In this document: positions 14,793 through 21,586 of the stretch, one piece after another
How the letters are laid out: the number at the start of each line of letters is the position of its first letter
Numbering within the stretch: the stretch's first letter is position 1
Assembly: GCA_002713385.1 (NCBI GenBank)
Contig: PAWC01000012.1
Location: 18,047 to 39,632, forward strand
DNA from: Fidelibacterota bacterium
Lineage (GTDB): Bacteria; Fidelibacterota; Marinisomatia; Marinisomatales; TCS55
DNA: 21,586 nt
Direction of reading: 5' to 3'
Translations under genes and position numbers: made by a program
The notes under the pieces: generated by a model
Databases searched by the model: none
What the model saw: the letters and a program-made list of their open reading frames with translations, nothing else
Told to the model about the DNA's origin: nothing

Positions 14793-17422
14793 TGCAGTAT
14801 CTCCAGATTAGCGTTCACTTTTTCAAGTTCCGCTGACATTTCTTCCTGTTTTTCTTTTTCGCGGATCACCACGCTTTTCGGGGCCCGGCTGATAAATTGT
14901 CCATTGGACAGTTTTTTAGAAATTTCCATCAAGTGCCCGTTTATTTCGTCAGCACGTTTTTGCAACCGCACTTTTTCCACGTTTAAATCAATCAAATCAC
15001 CCAGTGGAATATACAGTTCATTCTTACCGATCACCACCGTTGCTGATTGTTCCGGTTTCGTCTGGTCTGGACCAGCAGTAACCGATGATGTTTGCGTAAG
15101 TGCTGAAATAATCGTATGGTGTTTTTGAAGAAATACCACCATGTTACTATCACATTTAGCAATCAATTCAGATTGACTGCCCGGCGGTACATTCATGCGG
15201 CTGCGAACGGTGCGGATGCCTGTTACAATTTTCTGCAACAGTTCCATTTCCTTTTCAGCAGTATCATCAATTTTATTATCATTAGCTTGTGGCCATTGTC
15301 CAACAATGAGATCTGGATCATCTGCTCTTTTCACATGGGCCCACAATTCTTCAGAAATAAAGGGTGCGAAAGGATGAAGAACAGCGAATATTTTCCGCAG
15401 CACTTGAATAGCAGTGGCCCGTGAAACATCAGCCGCAGAGGCATCATGGCCATAAAATCGTGTTTTGGCTATTTCAATATACCAGTCACAAAAATCATTC
15501 CACGTAAAATCATAGAGCACTTTAGCCGCTTCATTAAAATGAAAGCTGTTCAGTTGTTGATTATACGCTTTAATCGACTTTTGCAACCTGCTCAAGATCC
15601 AGCGTTCCGGAATATCCAGTTCTTCCTTATCCAGATCAATTTCCGGAATGTTGCCATCTTCTAGGTTCATGAGTACAAATCGTGATGCGTTCCAGAGCTT
15701 GTTCATGAAATTCCGGCCAACTTCCAAGTGCGTGGATGAAAAGAGGACATCCAACCCCTGGGGCGCCATGAGCATGGTTCCAAACCGTACAGCGTCTGTT
15801 CCATATTCCTCAAATAATTCGAACGGATCGGGTGAATTACCCAATGATTTGCTGAATTTCCGCCCTTTATTATCTCGGATGATGGATGTGAAATACACGT
15901 CCTTAAAAGGCAGATCACTTCTGAATTCATAGCCGGTCATTATCATCCGCGCAACCCAGAAAAATATGATATCCGGACCAGTTACCAACACATCTGTTGG
16001 ATAGAAATATTTCAGATCATCGCTTTCATCCGGCCAGTTGTGGACAGCTATAGGCCAAAGCCATGAACTTGCCCATGTATCCAGCACATCTTCATCTTGC
16101 ACCCAGTTATCAGAATCATCCGGTCCTTTAACAGACACATGCAATCTTTTCGGGTCTTCCCTATGATACCAAACTGGTATCTGGTGTCCCCACCAGAGCT
16201 GACGGCTGATACACCAATCTTTGATATTTTCCATCCAGTGTTTATAGGTCTTGATCCAATGTTCTGGATGGAATTTAATTTTGCCGTCAGACACTGACTG
16301 CAGGGCCGGTTTGGCCAGATCGCTCATCTTCATGAACCATTGTTCAGACATATAGAATTCGATGGGCACTTGACCGCGTTCAGAATAGCCTACTTTATTC
16401 ACATAGTCTTCAGTTTTCTCCAGAAAACCCTGTTTTTCAAGATCCTTCAACACAGCTTTTCTAGCATCTTCCCTTGAAAGATTCTGGTATGCTTTAGGGG
16501 TATTTTCATTTAAAGATGCATCATCATTCATGATATTGATGAATTCAAGGTTGTGGCGTTCGCCCATGGCAAAGTCATTTTGATCATGGGCAGGTGTCAC
16601 TTTTACGCAGCCGGTGCCAAATTCCGGATCCACATAATCATCAGCAATGATAGGTATTTCCCTGCCAACCAATGGTAGGGTAACGGTTTTTCCAACCAAA
16701 TGGGTGAATCGTTCATCTTTTGGATGAACGGCAACGGCCGTATCTCCCAGCATCGTTTCCGGGCGTGTGGTGGCGACAACCAAGAATTCATCATTATCTT
16801 TTACCGGATATTTAAAATACCAGAGGTGGCCGTTGACTTCCTGGTGAATGACTTCCTCATCACTGATAGCTGATTTGGACACCGGGCACCAGTTCACGAG
16901 ACGGTGGCCTTTATAGATCAATCCTTTTTCATACAATTTTACAAATGCGGACAGAACAGCTTTGGAATAACCTTCATCCATGGTAAACCGTTCCCGTTCC
17001 CAATCACAGGAGCAGCCCAGTTTTTTTAATTGCTGGATTATAATACCACCGTATTTTTCTTTCCACTCCCAAGCGTGCTCCAAAAATTCTTCACGGGTGA
17101 GGCTGTTCTTATCAATGCCCTGTTCTTTAAGCATTTTAACTACTTGCCCTTCAGTGGCAATGGAAGCGTGGTCCGTGCCGGGAATCCAACAGGCTTCTTT
17201 GCCTGCCATGCGGGCCTTTCGGATCAGGATGTCCTGAATGGTATTATTCAGTACATGGCCCATGGTGAGCATGCCCGTTACATTGGGTGGCGGGATGACT
17301 ATTGTATAGGGTTCTTTATCGGGATTTACTTCTGCGTGGAAATAACCGTTATCCAGCCAATGTTGATACCATTTATCTTCGATTGCGGAAGGGGTATAAA
17401 CTTTTTCCAGCTGTACCGTCAT
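14789..17422 (-). CDS. valS: Valyl-tRNA synthetase
   Basis: This class I aminoacyl-tRNA synthetase of 877 residues charges tRNA-Val in the cytoplasm. The N-terminal catalytic part has IPPPNVTGMLTMGH (43-56), in which the HIGH signature reads TMGH. The CP1 editing domain includes ATTRPETMLGDTAVAVHP and DPEFGTGCVKVTPAHD, the residues that hydrolyse Thr-tRNA-Val. The second catalytic signature is KFSKS (522-526) rather than KMSKS. The anticodon-binding helical domain follows (for example LWNASRFVLMNLEDG, FTWNDFCDWYIE). The last 70 or so residues form the ValRS-specific coiled-coil tRNA arm. The start is ATG 17422, 16 nt after the cNMP-binding gene; an immediately preceding ATG-TAA pair is noted separately. 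There is no clear Shine-Dalgarno. The stop overlaps the DUF4139 start. Confidence 0.97.
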   Translation of the reverse strand: MTVQLEKVYTPSAIEDKWYQHWLDNGYFHAEVNPDKEPYTIVIPPPNVTGMLTMGHVLNNTIQDILIRKARMAGKEACWIPGTDHASIATEGQVVKMLKEQGIDKNSLTREEFLEHAWEWKEKYGGIIIQQLKKLGCSCDWERERFTMDEGYSKAVLSAFVKLYEKGLIYKGHRLVNWCPVSKSAISDEEVIHQEVNGHLWYFKYPVKDNDEFLVVATTRPETMLGDTAVAVHPKDERFTHLVGKTVTLPLVGREIPIIADDYVDPEFGTGCVKVTPAHDQNDFAMGERHNLEFINIMNDDASLNENTPKAYQNLSREDARKAVLKDLEKQGFLEKTEDYVNKVGYSERGQVPIEFYMSEQWFMKMSDLAKPALQSVSDGKIKFHPEHWIKTYKHWMENIKDWCISRQLWWGHQIPVWYHREDPKRLHVSVKGPDDSDNWVQDEDVLDTWASSWLWPIAVHNWPDESDDLKYFYPTDVLVTGPDIIFFWVARMIMTGYEFRSDLPFKDVYFTSIIRDNKGRKFSKSLGNSPDPFELFEEYGTDAVRFGTMLMAPQGLDVLFSSTHLEVGRNFMNKLWNASRFVLMNLEDGNIPEIDLDKEELDIPERWILSRLQKSIKAYNQQLNSFHFNEAAKVLYDFTWNDFCDWYIEIAKTRFYGHDASAADVSRATAIQVLRKIFAVLHPFAPFISEELWAHVKRADDPDLIVGQWPQANDNKIDDTAEKEMELLQKIVTGIRTVRSRMNVPPGSQSELIAKCDSNMVVFLQKHHTIISALTQTSSVTAGPDQTKPEQSATVVIGKNELYIPLGDLIDLNVEKVRLQKRADEINGHLMEISKKLSNGQFISRAPKSVVIREKEKQEEMSAELEKVNANLEILQ

Positions 17423-17438
17423 TTACATTTTTATTAAG

Positions 17439-17942
17439 CTATCGTTCTAAAATTAAACTAAAGGCTGTAGTCAGTTTTAAAACATTCTGATTGGCCTTTA
17501 CAAGGTTGCCGCAGAGAATCCGGCAGAGGTTTTGCATGACTTTATATCCTGTTTCCGGATGGGCATCGCATAATTCAAACAATTCTTCTTTCATGATTTT
17601 GGCCAGTTTGCAAGCCGACAAAGCCTTCACATTTGCTGTGCGGTGGTCGCCGTCATTGAAAAGTGACATTTCACCAAATAGGGGCTTGATTTCACTGGTG
17701 AGTTTTATGATTGCTTTTTCCCGGTTATCCATTTCTCCTTTATTCATGGAAAGAGTCAATGCCTGGTTTATTTCTACTTCTCCTTCAAGAAGAAGAAAAA
17801 TGGAATCACCTACATCCCCTTCTACGATAAAATTATCTTTAGCGGGTACATCAACTATTGATATCTTTTCAGCAAATGGTTTTATTTGCGATTCTTCCAA
17901 ACCCCTGAAAATGGTAAAACCCTTTAGTACGTTTACATCCAT
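17439..17942 (-). CDS. Stand-alone cyclic nucleotide-binding domain protein
   Basis: This 167-residue cytoplasmic protein consists of one Crp-type cyclic nucleotide-binding fold. FRGLEESQIKPFAEK (12-26) is the opening helix, followed by the strand pair IVEGDVGDSIFLLLEGEVEI (39-58). The phosphate-binding cassette PLFGEMSLF...HRTANV (87-105) has both the glutamate (E91) and arginine (R101) that contact a cyclic nucleotide, so ligand binding is plausible. A short insert (about 63-82) lengthens the strand loop. Two C-terminal helices (118-160) replace the DNA-binding domain of CRP; no helix-turn-helix or enzyme domain is present. The start ATG 17942 has GAGG just upstream and is seven bases after the potassium channel stop; a longer frame reaching 17978 overlaps the channel and is less likely. 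The tight spacing suggests it serves as a soluble sensor for that channel, which is inference. Confidence 0.85.
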   Translation of the reverse strand: MDVNVLKGFTIFRGLEESQIKPFAEKISIVDVPAKDNFIVEGDVGDSIFLLLEGEVEINQALTLSMNKGEMDNREKAIIKLTSEIKPLFGEMSLFNDGDHRTANVKALSACKLAKIMKEELFELCDAHPETGYKVMQNLCRILCGNLVKANQNVLKLTTAFSLILER

Positions 17943-17949
17943 ATGCGCC

Positions 17950-19074
17950 TCACGGAATAATGATGGCACGATTACCATCTTTTATTCTATAGTTTGAACC
18001 AGGATTAATCTCAAGTGATATTTTACTTGCCTCCATTAGAGAAATTCCCCCTTCTTTCAATTTGCGTTCAATGAAGGCATCTAAGGCTGATGTATCAGCT
18101 GAAAGAACTTCCCCAATACCCAGGTTTTCTTCTTCAGAAAAAACACCTACAAGAATTGAATTATTTTTCTTTCTAAAATGGTTAAAAAGATTATCAAAGG
18201 GTTTACCGATAAATTCACTTGGAATATCAACCCTCTTGAAGCGGTTTTTAGAAACATTATCCAGTAATCTATTCACAGCTTGAGGAATACCCGGATCCAT
18301 GACATGAGACGCAAGCATATATGCACCAAAATCATCACTGATAACCACTTCATTTGCATTAGCCCTTTTAATATGCGTCAAATTTTCTCGGTTATGGAGA
18401 TATGCAATTAAACGAATATTGGGTTCTAATCCCTTGATGGTTAGTGCAGCCAGTATGGTTTTGTCATCTGGATTGTGAATGCTGTCACTTATATCACTGG
18501 GGATGATAATAACTGTTTCTGCCACCTCCAGATTAGCTTTCACCAATACCTGTTCACTGGTATAATCGCCTGCAACAAAGTGCAAACGTATTTTCCGATA
18601 ACGAGTTTTCAGACGTGCGATTTCTTCTTCGTCTAAATCATTTATAAGAACAATATCTTTACGACCTCTTTCTGCTAAATACTGGATGGAATCGATAATT
18701 TTATCAGCGTTTCTGTTCCACCCACAGAGGATAATGTGATTTTTTATGTTTACTTTTTCCAAGCCTTTTTCCTCCCGGATTCGTTTGGCTACAAAAATGG
18801 ATGATATGATCGCTGTAAACATGGCTGTTAACGAAATTCCCGCAAACATAACCAATACAGCAAACATTCGACCTTCGGGCGTCTTAGGTGCAAAATCACC
18901 ATAGCCTACCGTCGTCATTGTAACGATAGCCCACCAGAAAGGAGCTTCTCCTTCGGTAATCTTACCTATCTCTAGCATACGCAAAACCAGTCCGCCCAGG
19001 ATCATGACCAAAAAAATACCCAAGCCGACCTGGAAGAAACTGTTGCGAATTAGTAAGCGAAACCAGTGACGCAT
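17950..19074 (-). CDS. Two-TM potassium channel with RCK (TrkA-N) domain
   Basis: This 374-residue ion channel subunit has a first membrane helix at about 12-34, a pore helix and selectivity filter TMTTVGYGD (52-60), and a second membrane helix at about 68-95. It is followed by a regulatory RCK domain whose Rossmann fold starts HIILCGWNRNAD (113-124), like the CGW motif of MthK. The fold continues with VLINDLDEEE and the strand-loop IRLHFVAGDYTS. A C-terminal TrkA-C-like part (about 285-374) includes EFIGKPFDNLF and ends in GNRAIIIP. It should form a tetrameric K+ channel in the inner membrane, gated by ligands bound to RCK. It starts at ATG 19074 without a clear ribosome-binding sequence, 44 nt after the RNA methyltransferase gene. 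Downstream, after seven bases, lies the cyclic-nucleotide-binding gene. MthK-like versus Kch-like function cannot be decided from sequence. Confidence 0.92.
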   Translation of the reverse strand: MRHWFRLLIRNSFFQVGLGIFLVMILGGLVLRMLEIGKITEGEAPFWWAIVTMTTVGYGDFAPKTPEGRMFAVLVMFAGISLTAMFTAIISSIFVAKRIREEKGLEKVNIKNHIILCGWNRNADKIIDSIQYLAERGRKDIVLINDLDEEEIARLKTRYRKIRLHFVAGDYTSEQVLVKANLEVAETVIIIPSDISDSIHNPDDKTILAALTIKGLEPNIRLIAYLHNRENLTHIKRANANEVVISDDFGAYMLASHVMDPGIPQAVNRLLDNVSKNRFKRVDIPSEFIGKPFDNLFNHFRKKNNSILVGVFSEEENLGIGEVLSADTSALDAFIERKLKEGGISLMEASKISLEINPGSNYRIKDGNRAIIIP

Positions 19075-19118
19075 AACAAAAAATTTAAGTCCGTTACGAG
19101 AAATAAATAAGTCAAGAA

Positions 19119-20528
19119 TTAGTTCTTTTCAAGAATTCCTACAGTCTCAATATGCGGTGTATGAGGAAACATATCCACCATGGTCAACTTTTTCAGACCA
19201 TATCCATTTTCTATCAACAGGGCCACGTCTCTGGATTGAGTGGTAGGGTTGCAGGATACATACACTAGTCTTTTTGCATCAAATCTTGGTAAAGCATTAA
19301 CCATATCTTTGTGCATACCGGCCCTGGGTGGATCAATAACAATTACGTCAGGAACAGAAAGGTCTTTATGACTTTTTCCTTTTTTAAAAAAGAAATCCAG
19401 GTTCGCTTTATGAAAGCGCACATTGGTGATCAGATTGGTCATGGCATTTCGTGTGGCATCTTCTACAGCTGACGTAATGAGCTCAAAGCCGTGGACTTCT
19501 TTTGCATTTTTTGCGAGAAAAAGTGAAATGGAACCTGTCCCGCAATAAAGATCGTACACATTTTCTTTTCCTGTGAGTTTGGCACCTTCCAAAACTGCCT
19601 GGTAAATATTTGCGCCTTGTTTGGTATTGGTCTGAAAAAAGGAATTGGCGGAAATTTCAAATGTAAGATCACCCATTTTTTCAGTGATTGTTGGTTCACC
19701 ATAAAGGAGTGTTTCATATTCCCCAAAAGCAATATCCGCTTTTTTCGTGTTTATATTATTAATTATAGAAGTCACTTGCGGGAATTGTGCATGAATATGA
19801 TCTGCCAGCGGCTTGATCAGTTCCGGATTCTCATAACTGGTGACAAAGTTTACCATGACATCACCGGTATTATGTCCAAAACGCAATACAAGATGCCGCA
19901 AAAAACCAATATGTGTTTTTACATCGTAAGGCTTGAGCTTTAATTCCCGGGCTTTGGTTTTTACTGTATTTAATATTTCATTCCCCAATTCCGGCTGGAT
20001 GTGGCAGCTGTTGATATCCAATATTTTATCATAGCGGCGGGGAACGTGAAGACCTAAAGCAAAACTTCTTTCTGTTTCATCACCTTCATCAGGTAATGTC
20101 CAGCGGCGGTTGGAAAAAGAAAACTCCATTTTATTTCTGTAGTTGAATTGTTTTTCAGCTGGGATCACTTCATCAATGGTAAAATCCGCAATTCCCGCCT
20201 GGCGCCTGAATAGATCTTCAACATGCTGTTTTTTCTGGTGCACCTGTTCTGCATAATCCAACTGTTGAAAGGTACAACCGCCGCAATAGGCAAAATGTTC
20301 GCATGGAGCACTTACAATATGAGGAGACTCTTCCAATACTTCCAAGGGGCGTGCTTCTGCATATCCCTTTTTCTTGCGATAGATGAGAGCCTTAACCTTT
20401 TGACCGGGAATGGAATTTTTGACAAATATGACATAGCCATCCACTTTGGATACACCCCGACCACCATAGGCAAGGGAATCGATGGTCAATTCAATTTCTT
20501 GACCTTTTTGAATGGTTGTTTCAGGCAT
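19119..20528 (-). CDS. rlmD: 23S rRNA (uracil-5-)-methyltransferase, RlmD/TrmA family
   Basis: This SAM-dependent RNA m5U methyltransferase has 469 residues. An N-terminal TRAM domain (about 6-65, IDSLAYGGRGVSKVDGYVIF) binds RNA. An iron-sulphur cluster is held by C76, C82, C85 and C175 (CEHFAYCGGC and NSCHIQ), as in RlmD. The catalytic domain carries NSFFQTNTKQ, the SAM motif DLYCGTGSISLFLA, the acidic VIDPPRAGM and the nucleophile motif YVSCNPTTQSRD. The length and cluster match the RlmD/RlmCD group that methylates 23S rRNA U747 or U1939; TrmA itself lacks the cluster. Which uridine is modified cannot be told from the sequence, so the symbol is the family default. ATG 20528 is preceded by an AT-rich stretch without a Shine-Dalgarno, 35 nt after the phosphorylase gene. 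Confidence 0.88.
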   Translation of the reverse strand: MPETTIQKGQEIELTIDSLAYGGRGVSKVDGYVIFVKNSIPGQKVKALIYRKKKGYAEARPLEVLEESPHIVSAPCEHFAYCGGCTFQQLDYAEQVHQKKQHVEDLFRRQAGIADFTIDEVIPAEKQFNYRNKMEFSFSNRRWTLPDEGDETERSFALGLHVPRRYDKILDINSCHIQPELGNEILNTVKTKARELKLKPYDVKTHIGFLRHLVLRFGHNTGDVMVNFVTSYENPELIKPLADHIHAQFPQVTSIINNINTKKADIAFGEYETLLYGEPTITEKMGDLTFEISANSFFQTNTKQGANIYQAVLEGAKLTGKENVYDLYCGTGSISLFLAKNAKEVHGFELITSAVEDATRNAMTNLITNVRFHKANLDFFFKKGKSHKDLSVPDVIVIDPPRAGMHKDMVNALPRFDAKRLVYVSCNPTTQSRDVALLIENGYGLKKLTMVDMFPHTPHIETVGILEKN

Positions 20529-20563
20529 TTAATAATTATTTAAGGTTTGATCTTTATATCAGA

Positions 20564-21364
20564 TTAACTGGAGACTATATTCAAATAACTGATCAATAAT
20601 TTCTGCAGATCTTGAATACCAATATCTGCATTGGCCATTGTTTGTTCATGGCTCAATTCTTCATCGCTCATACCAGCTGCCATATTCGTGATGACAGAAA
20701 GGGCGGCTACTTTCATTCCAGCATGCCGGGCTAATATTACTTCTGGCACTGTGGACATGCCCACTGCGTCAGCTCCTAATGATTTTGCGGCTCGTATTTC
20801 CGCTGGCGTTTCAAAACTGGGCCCGCAAAACCAGATATATACACCTTCATGGAGTTTAATGTTATTATCATCTGCAATTTGATGGAATTTTGCGCGCATA
20901 ACCGGATCATAGACATCCACCATATCCACAAAACGGGATGTTTCTTTTTCTCCAAATAGCGGTGATACACCGGTAAAATTAATATGATCATTTATGAGCA
21001 TGACACTTCCCGGTGTTGCTTCTTCTTTTAAGCTCCCGGCCGCATTGGTCAGGATTAATTGTTCACACCCCAACCCTGCCAGCGTTCGAACAGGGACTTT
21101 CATAGCATCTGCTTGCCCTGATTCATAATAATGGACACGGCCCTGCAACACGGCAACATCTGTACCTTTTACTCTACCCAGGTAAAGAGTGCCATTATGC
21201 CCGGCTACGCCCGCTGCATGAAAGTCATCCAGATCATCATATGAAAAAGGAATTGCATCTTCTAAAGCATCCACAAAAGAACCCAGCCCGGAACCCAAAA
21301 TAATTCCGATTTTTGGCTTTATTCTCTGCGATCTTGATTGAATATACTCGACAGTTTTATTGAT
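20564..21364 (-). CDS. Purine nucleoside phosphorylase (trimeric class) with non-canonical start
   Basis: This enzyme splits inosine and guanosine with phosphate in purine salvage. Motifs in order are IGIILGSGLG (19-28, phosphate loop), GHNG, LQGRVHYYESG, LILTNAAGSL, WFCGPSFETPAEIR, AVGMSTVPEVI and ITNMAAG with the base-contacting Asn. These fit the trimeric guanine/hypoxanthine-preferring class of about 270 residues. The N-terminal helix motif KTVEYIQSRS lies upstream of any usual start: no ATG or GTG is in frame there, and the TTG at 21298 would delete the first strand of the fold. The most natural start is codon 21364-21362 (ATC; 266 residues), with GGGGG seven bases upstream, or ATA 21370-21368 overlapping the upstream stop. 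CTG 21388 is a further option. The body of the gene is certain; the start is not. It lies 35 nt before the RNA methyltransferase gene. Confidence 0.9.
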   Translation of the reverse strand: MNKTVEYIQSRSQRIKPKIGIILGSGLGSFVDALEDAIPFSYDDLDDFHAAGVAGHNGTLYLGRVKGTDVAVLQGRVHYYESGQADAMKVPVRTLAGLGCEQLILTNAAGSLKEEATPGSVMLINDHINFTGVSPLFGEKETSRFVDMVDVYDPVMRAKFHQIADDNNIKLHEGVYIWFCGPSFETPAEIRAAKSLGADAVGMSTVPEVILARHAGMKVAALSVITNMAAGMSDEELSHEQTMANADIGIQDLQKLLISYLNIVSS

Positions 21365-21366
21365 GG

Positions 21367-21586
21367 TTATACCCCCACAGGATGCCAGATTATTTTGGTC
21401 TCCAATGTGTTCAAAATACGGTAAGGATCCTGAACGGTGTTGTCCATCCAGTCCTGGTCAGTATAAACAACTGGACGCTTGACATTTAATGCTGCGTTTT
21501 GCTGCACCAAAGTTATTTCATCATTGTCAGTACCGCAGTAGACAATAGCATTCACGTCCATGTGGGATGAAAAATGCTCTAACAAT
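21367..21586 (-). CDS. Unrecognised protein, C-terminal part only (cut by right edge)
   Basis: A frame open from the right edge ends at TAA 21369-21367; at least 72 residues are visible and the N-terminus is outside the window. The sequence alternates hydrophobic strands and helices: NAIVYCGTDNDEI, then a helix, then RPVVYTDQDW, then a helix, then TKIIWHPVGV at the end. This is the pattern of an alpha/beta (Rossmann-like) fold. I do not recognise a family or catalytic motif. The first in-frame TTG (21585) is at the very edge and is probably internal. The coding claim rests on compact overlap with the phosphorylase gene (their ends are within a few bases) and on the ordered strand pattern. It probably heads or continues the same operon. 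Confidence 0.65.
   Translation of the reverse strand, partial: LLEHFSSHMDVNAIVYCGTDNDEITLVQQNAALNVKRPVVYTDQDWMDNTVQDPYRILNTLETKIIWHPVGV

Noticed and set aside
17491..17997. A 168-codon plus-strand frame
   Set aside because: It is a shadow opposite the cNMP-binding gene, whose domain motifs are clear on the minus strand.
19112..19137. Direct repeat TCAAGAATT (two copies, eight bases apart) with complementary TTCTT around the rlmD stop
   Set aside because: It is too short and AT-rich to be a convincing terminator, operator or repeat; one copy is inside the coding sequence.
20564..21298. TTG at 21298 as the phosphorylase start
   Set aside because: It would remove the first strand and helix of the fold, both clearly encoded upstream.
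1..21586. CRISPR arrays, insertion sequences, phage genes, tRNA or rRNA genes
   Set aside because: I saw no spaced direct repeats, transposase or phage motifs, or cloverleaf-like sequence anywhere in the window.

Overview
The window is about 21.6 kb of gene-dense, moderately AT-rich bacterial chromosome with no mobile elements, rRNA, tRNA or CRISPR. The gene set points to the FCB (Bacteroidetes/Chlorobi) side of the tree, possibly Candidatus Marinimicrobia: DUF4835, DUF2723 and DUF1844 proteins, a Yip1-headed TolC/MacA/MacB-type export operon, and mostly weak Shine-Dalgarno sequences. The phylum is inferred from gene families only.

All genes but one lie on the minus strand. From right to left (the direction of transcription) they are: the tail of an unrecognised protein, purine nucleoside phosphorylase, an RlmD/TrmA-family RNA uridine methyltransferase, a two-TM potassium channel with an RCK domain, a stand-alone cyclic-nucleotide-binding protein, valyl-tRNA synthetase, a DUF4139 protein, RecG, and a decayed methyltransferase gene. 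Next come DUF1844, a large DUF2723 membrane protein with a TPR tail, and a family 2 glycosyltransferase. The only plus-strand gene, a DUF4835 protein, runs into the glycosyltransferase tail to tail, with interlocked stop codons. Divergent from it is a second minus-strand operon: CCA-type tRNA nucleotidyltransferase, Yip1 protein, TolC, periplasmic adaptor, and an ABC ATPase cut by the left edge.

Genes are tightly packed, with several coupled junctions: TAATG (adaptor/ATPase, and recG/pseudogene), GTGA (DUF1844/DUF2723) and ATGA (DUF4139/valS). The functional themes are housekeeping RNA, DNA and nucleotide metabolism, a K+ channel with a possible separate cNMP sensor, a membrane glycosylation cassette, and a tripartite efflux or export system.

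The main discoveries come from reading outside the clean genes. The apparently empty 567-base gap after recG holds a broken class I SAM methyltransferase: its zinc-ribbon N-terminus and its C-terminus are recognisable, but it has stops, a frameshift and an internal deletion. The purine nucleoside phosphorylase has no ATG, GTG or plausible TTG start where its N-terminus must begin. The potassium channel is followed directly by a separate cyclic-nucleotide-binding gene. A hairpin cluster with mutually exclusive pairings lies before the glycosyltransferase. Two tRNA enzymes carry substitutions in signature motifs. I found no evidence for a wholly new defence or mobile system.
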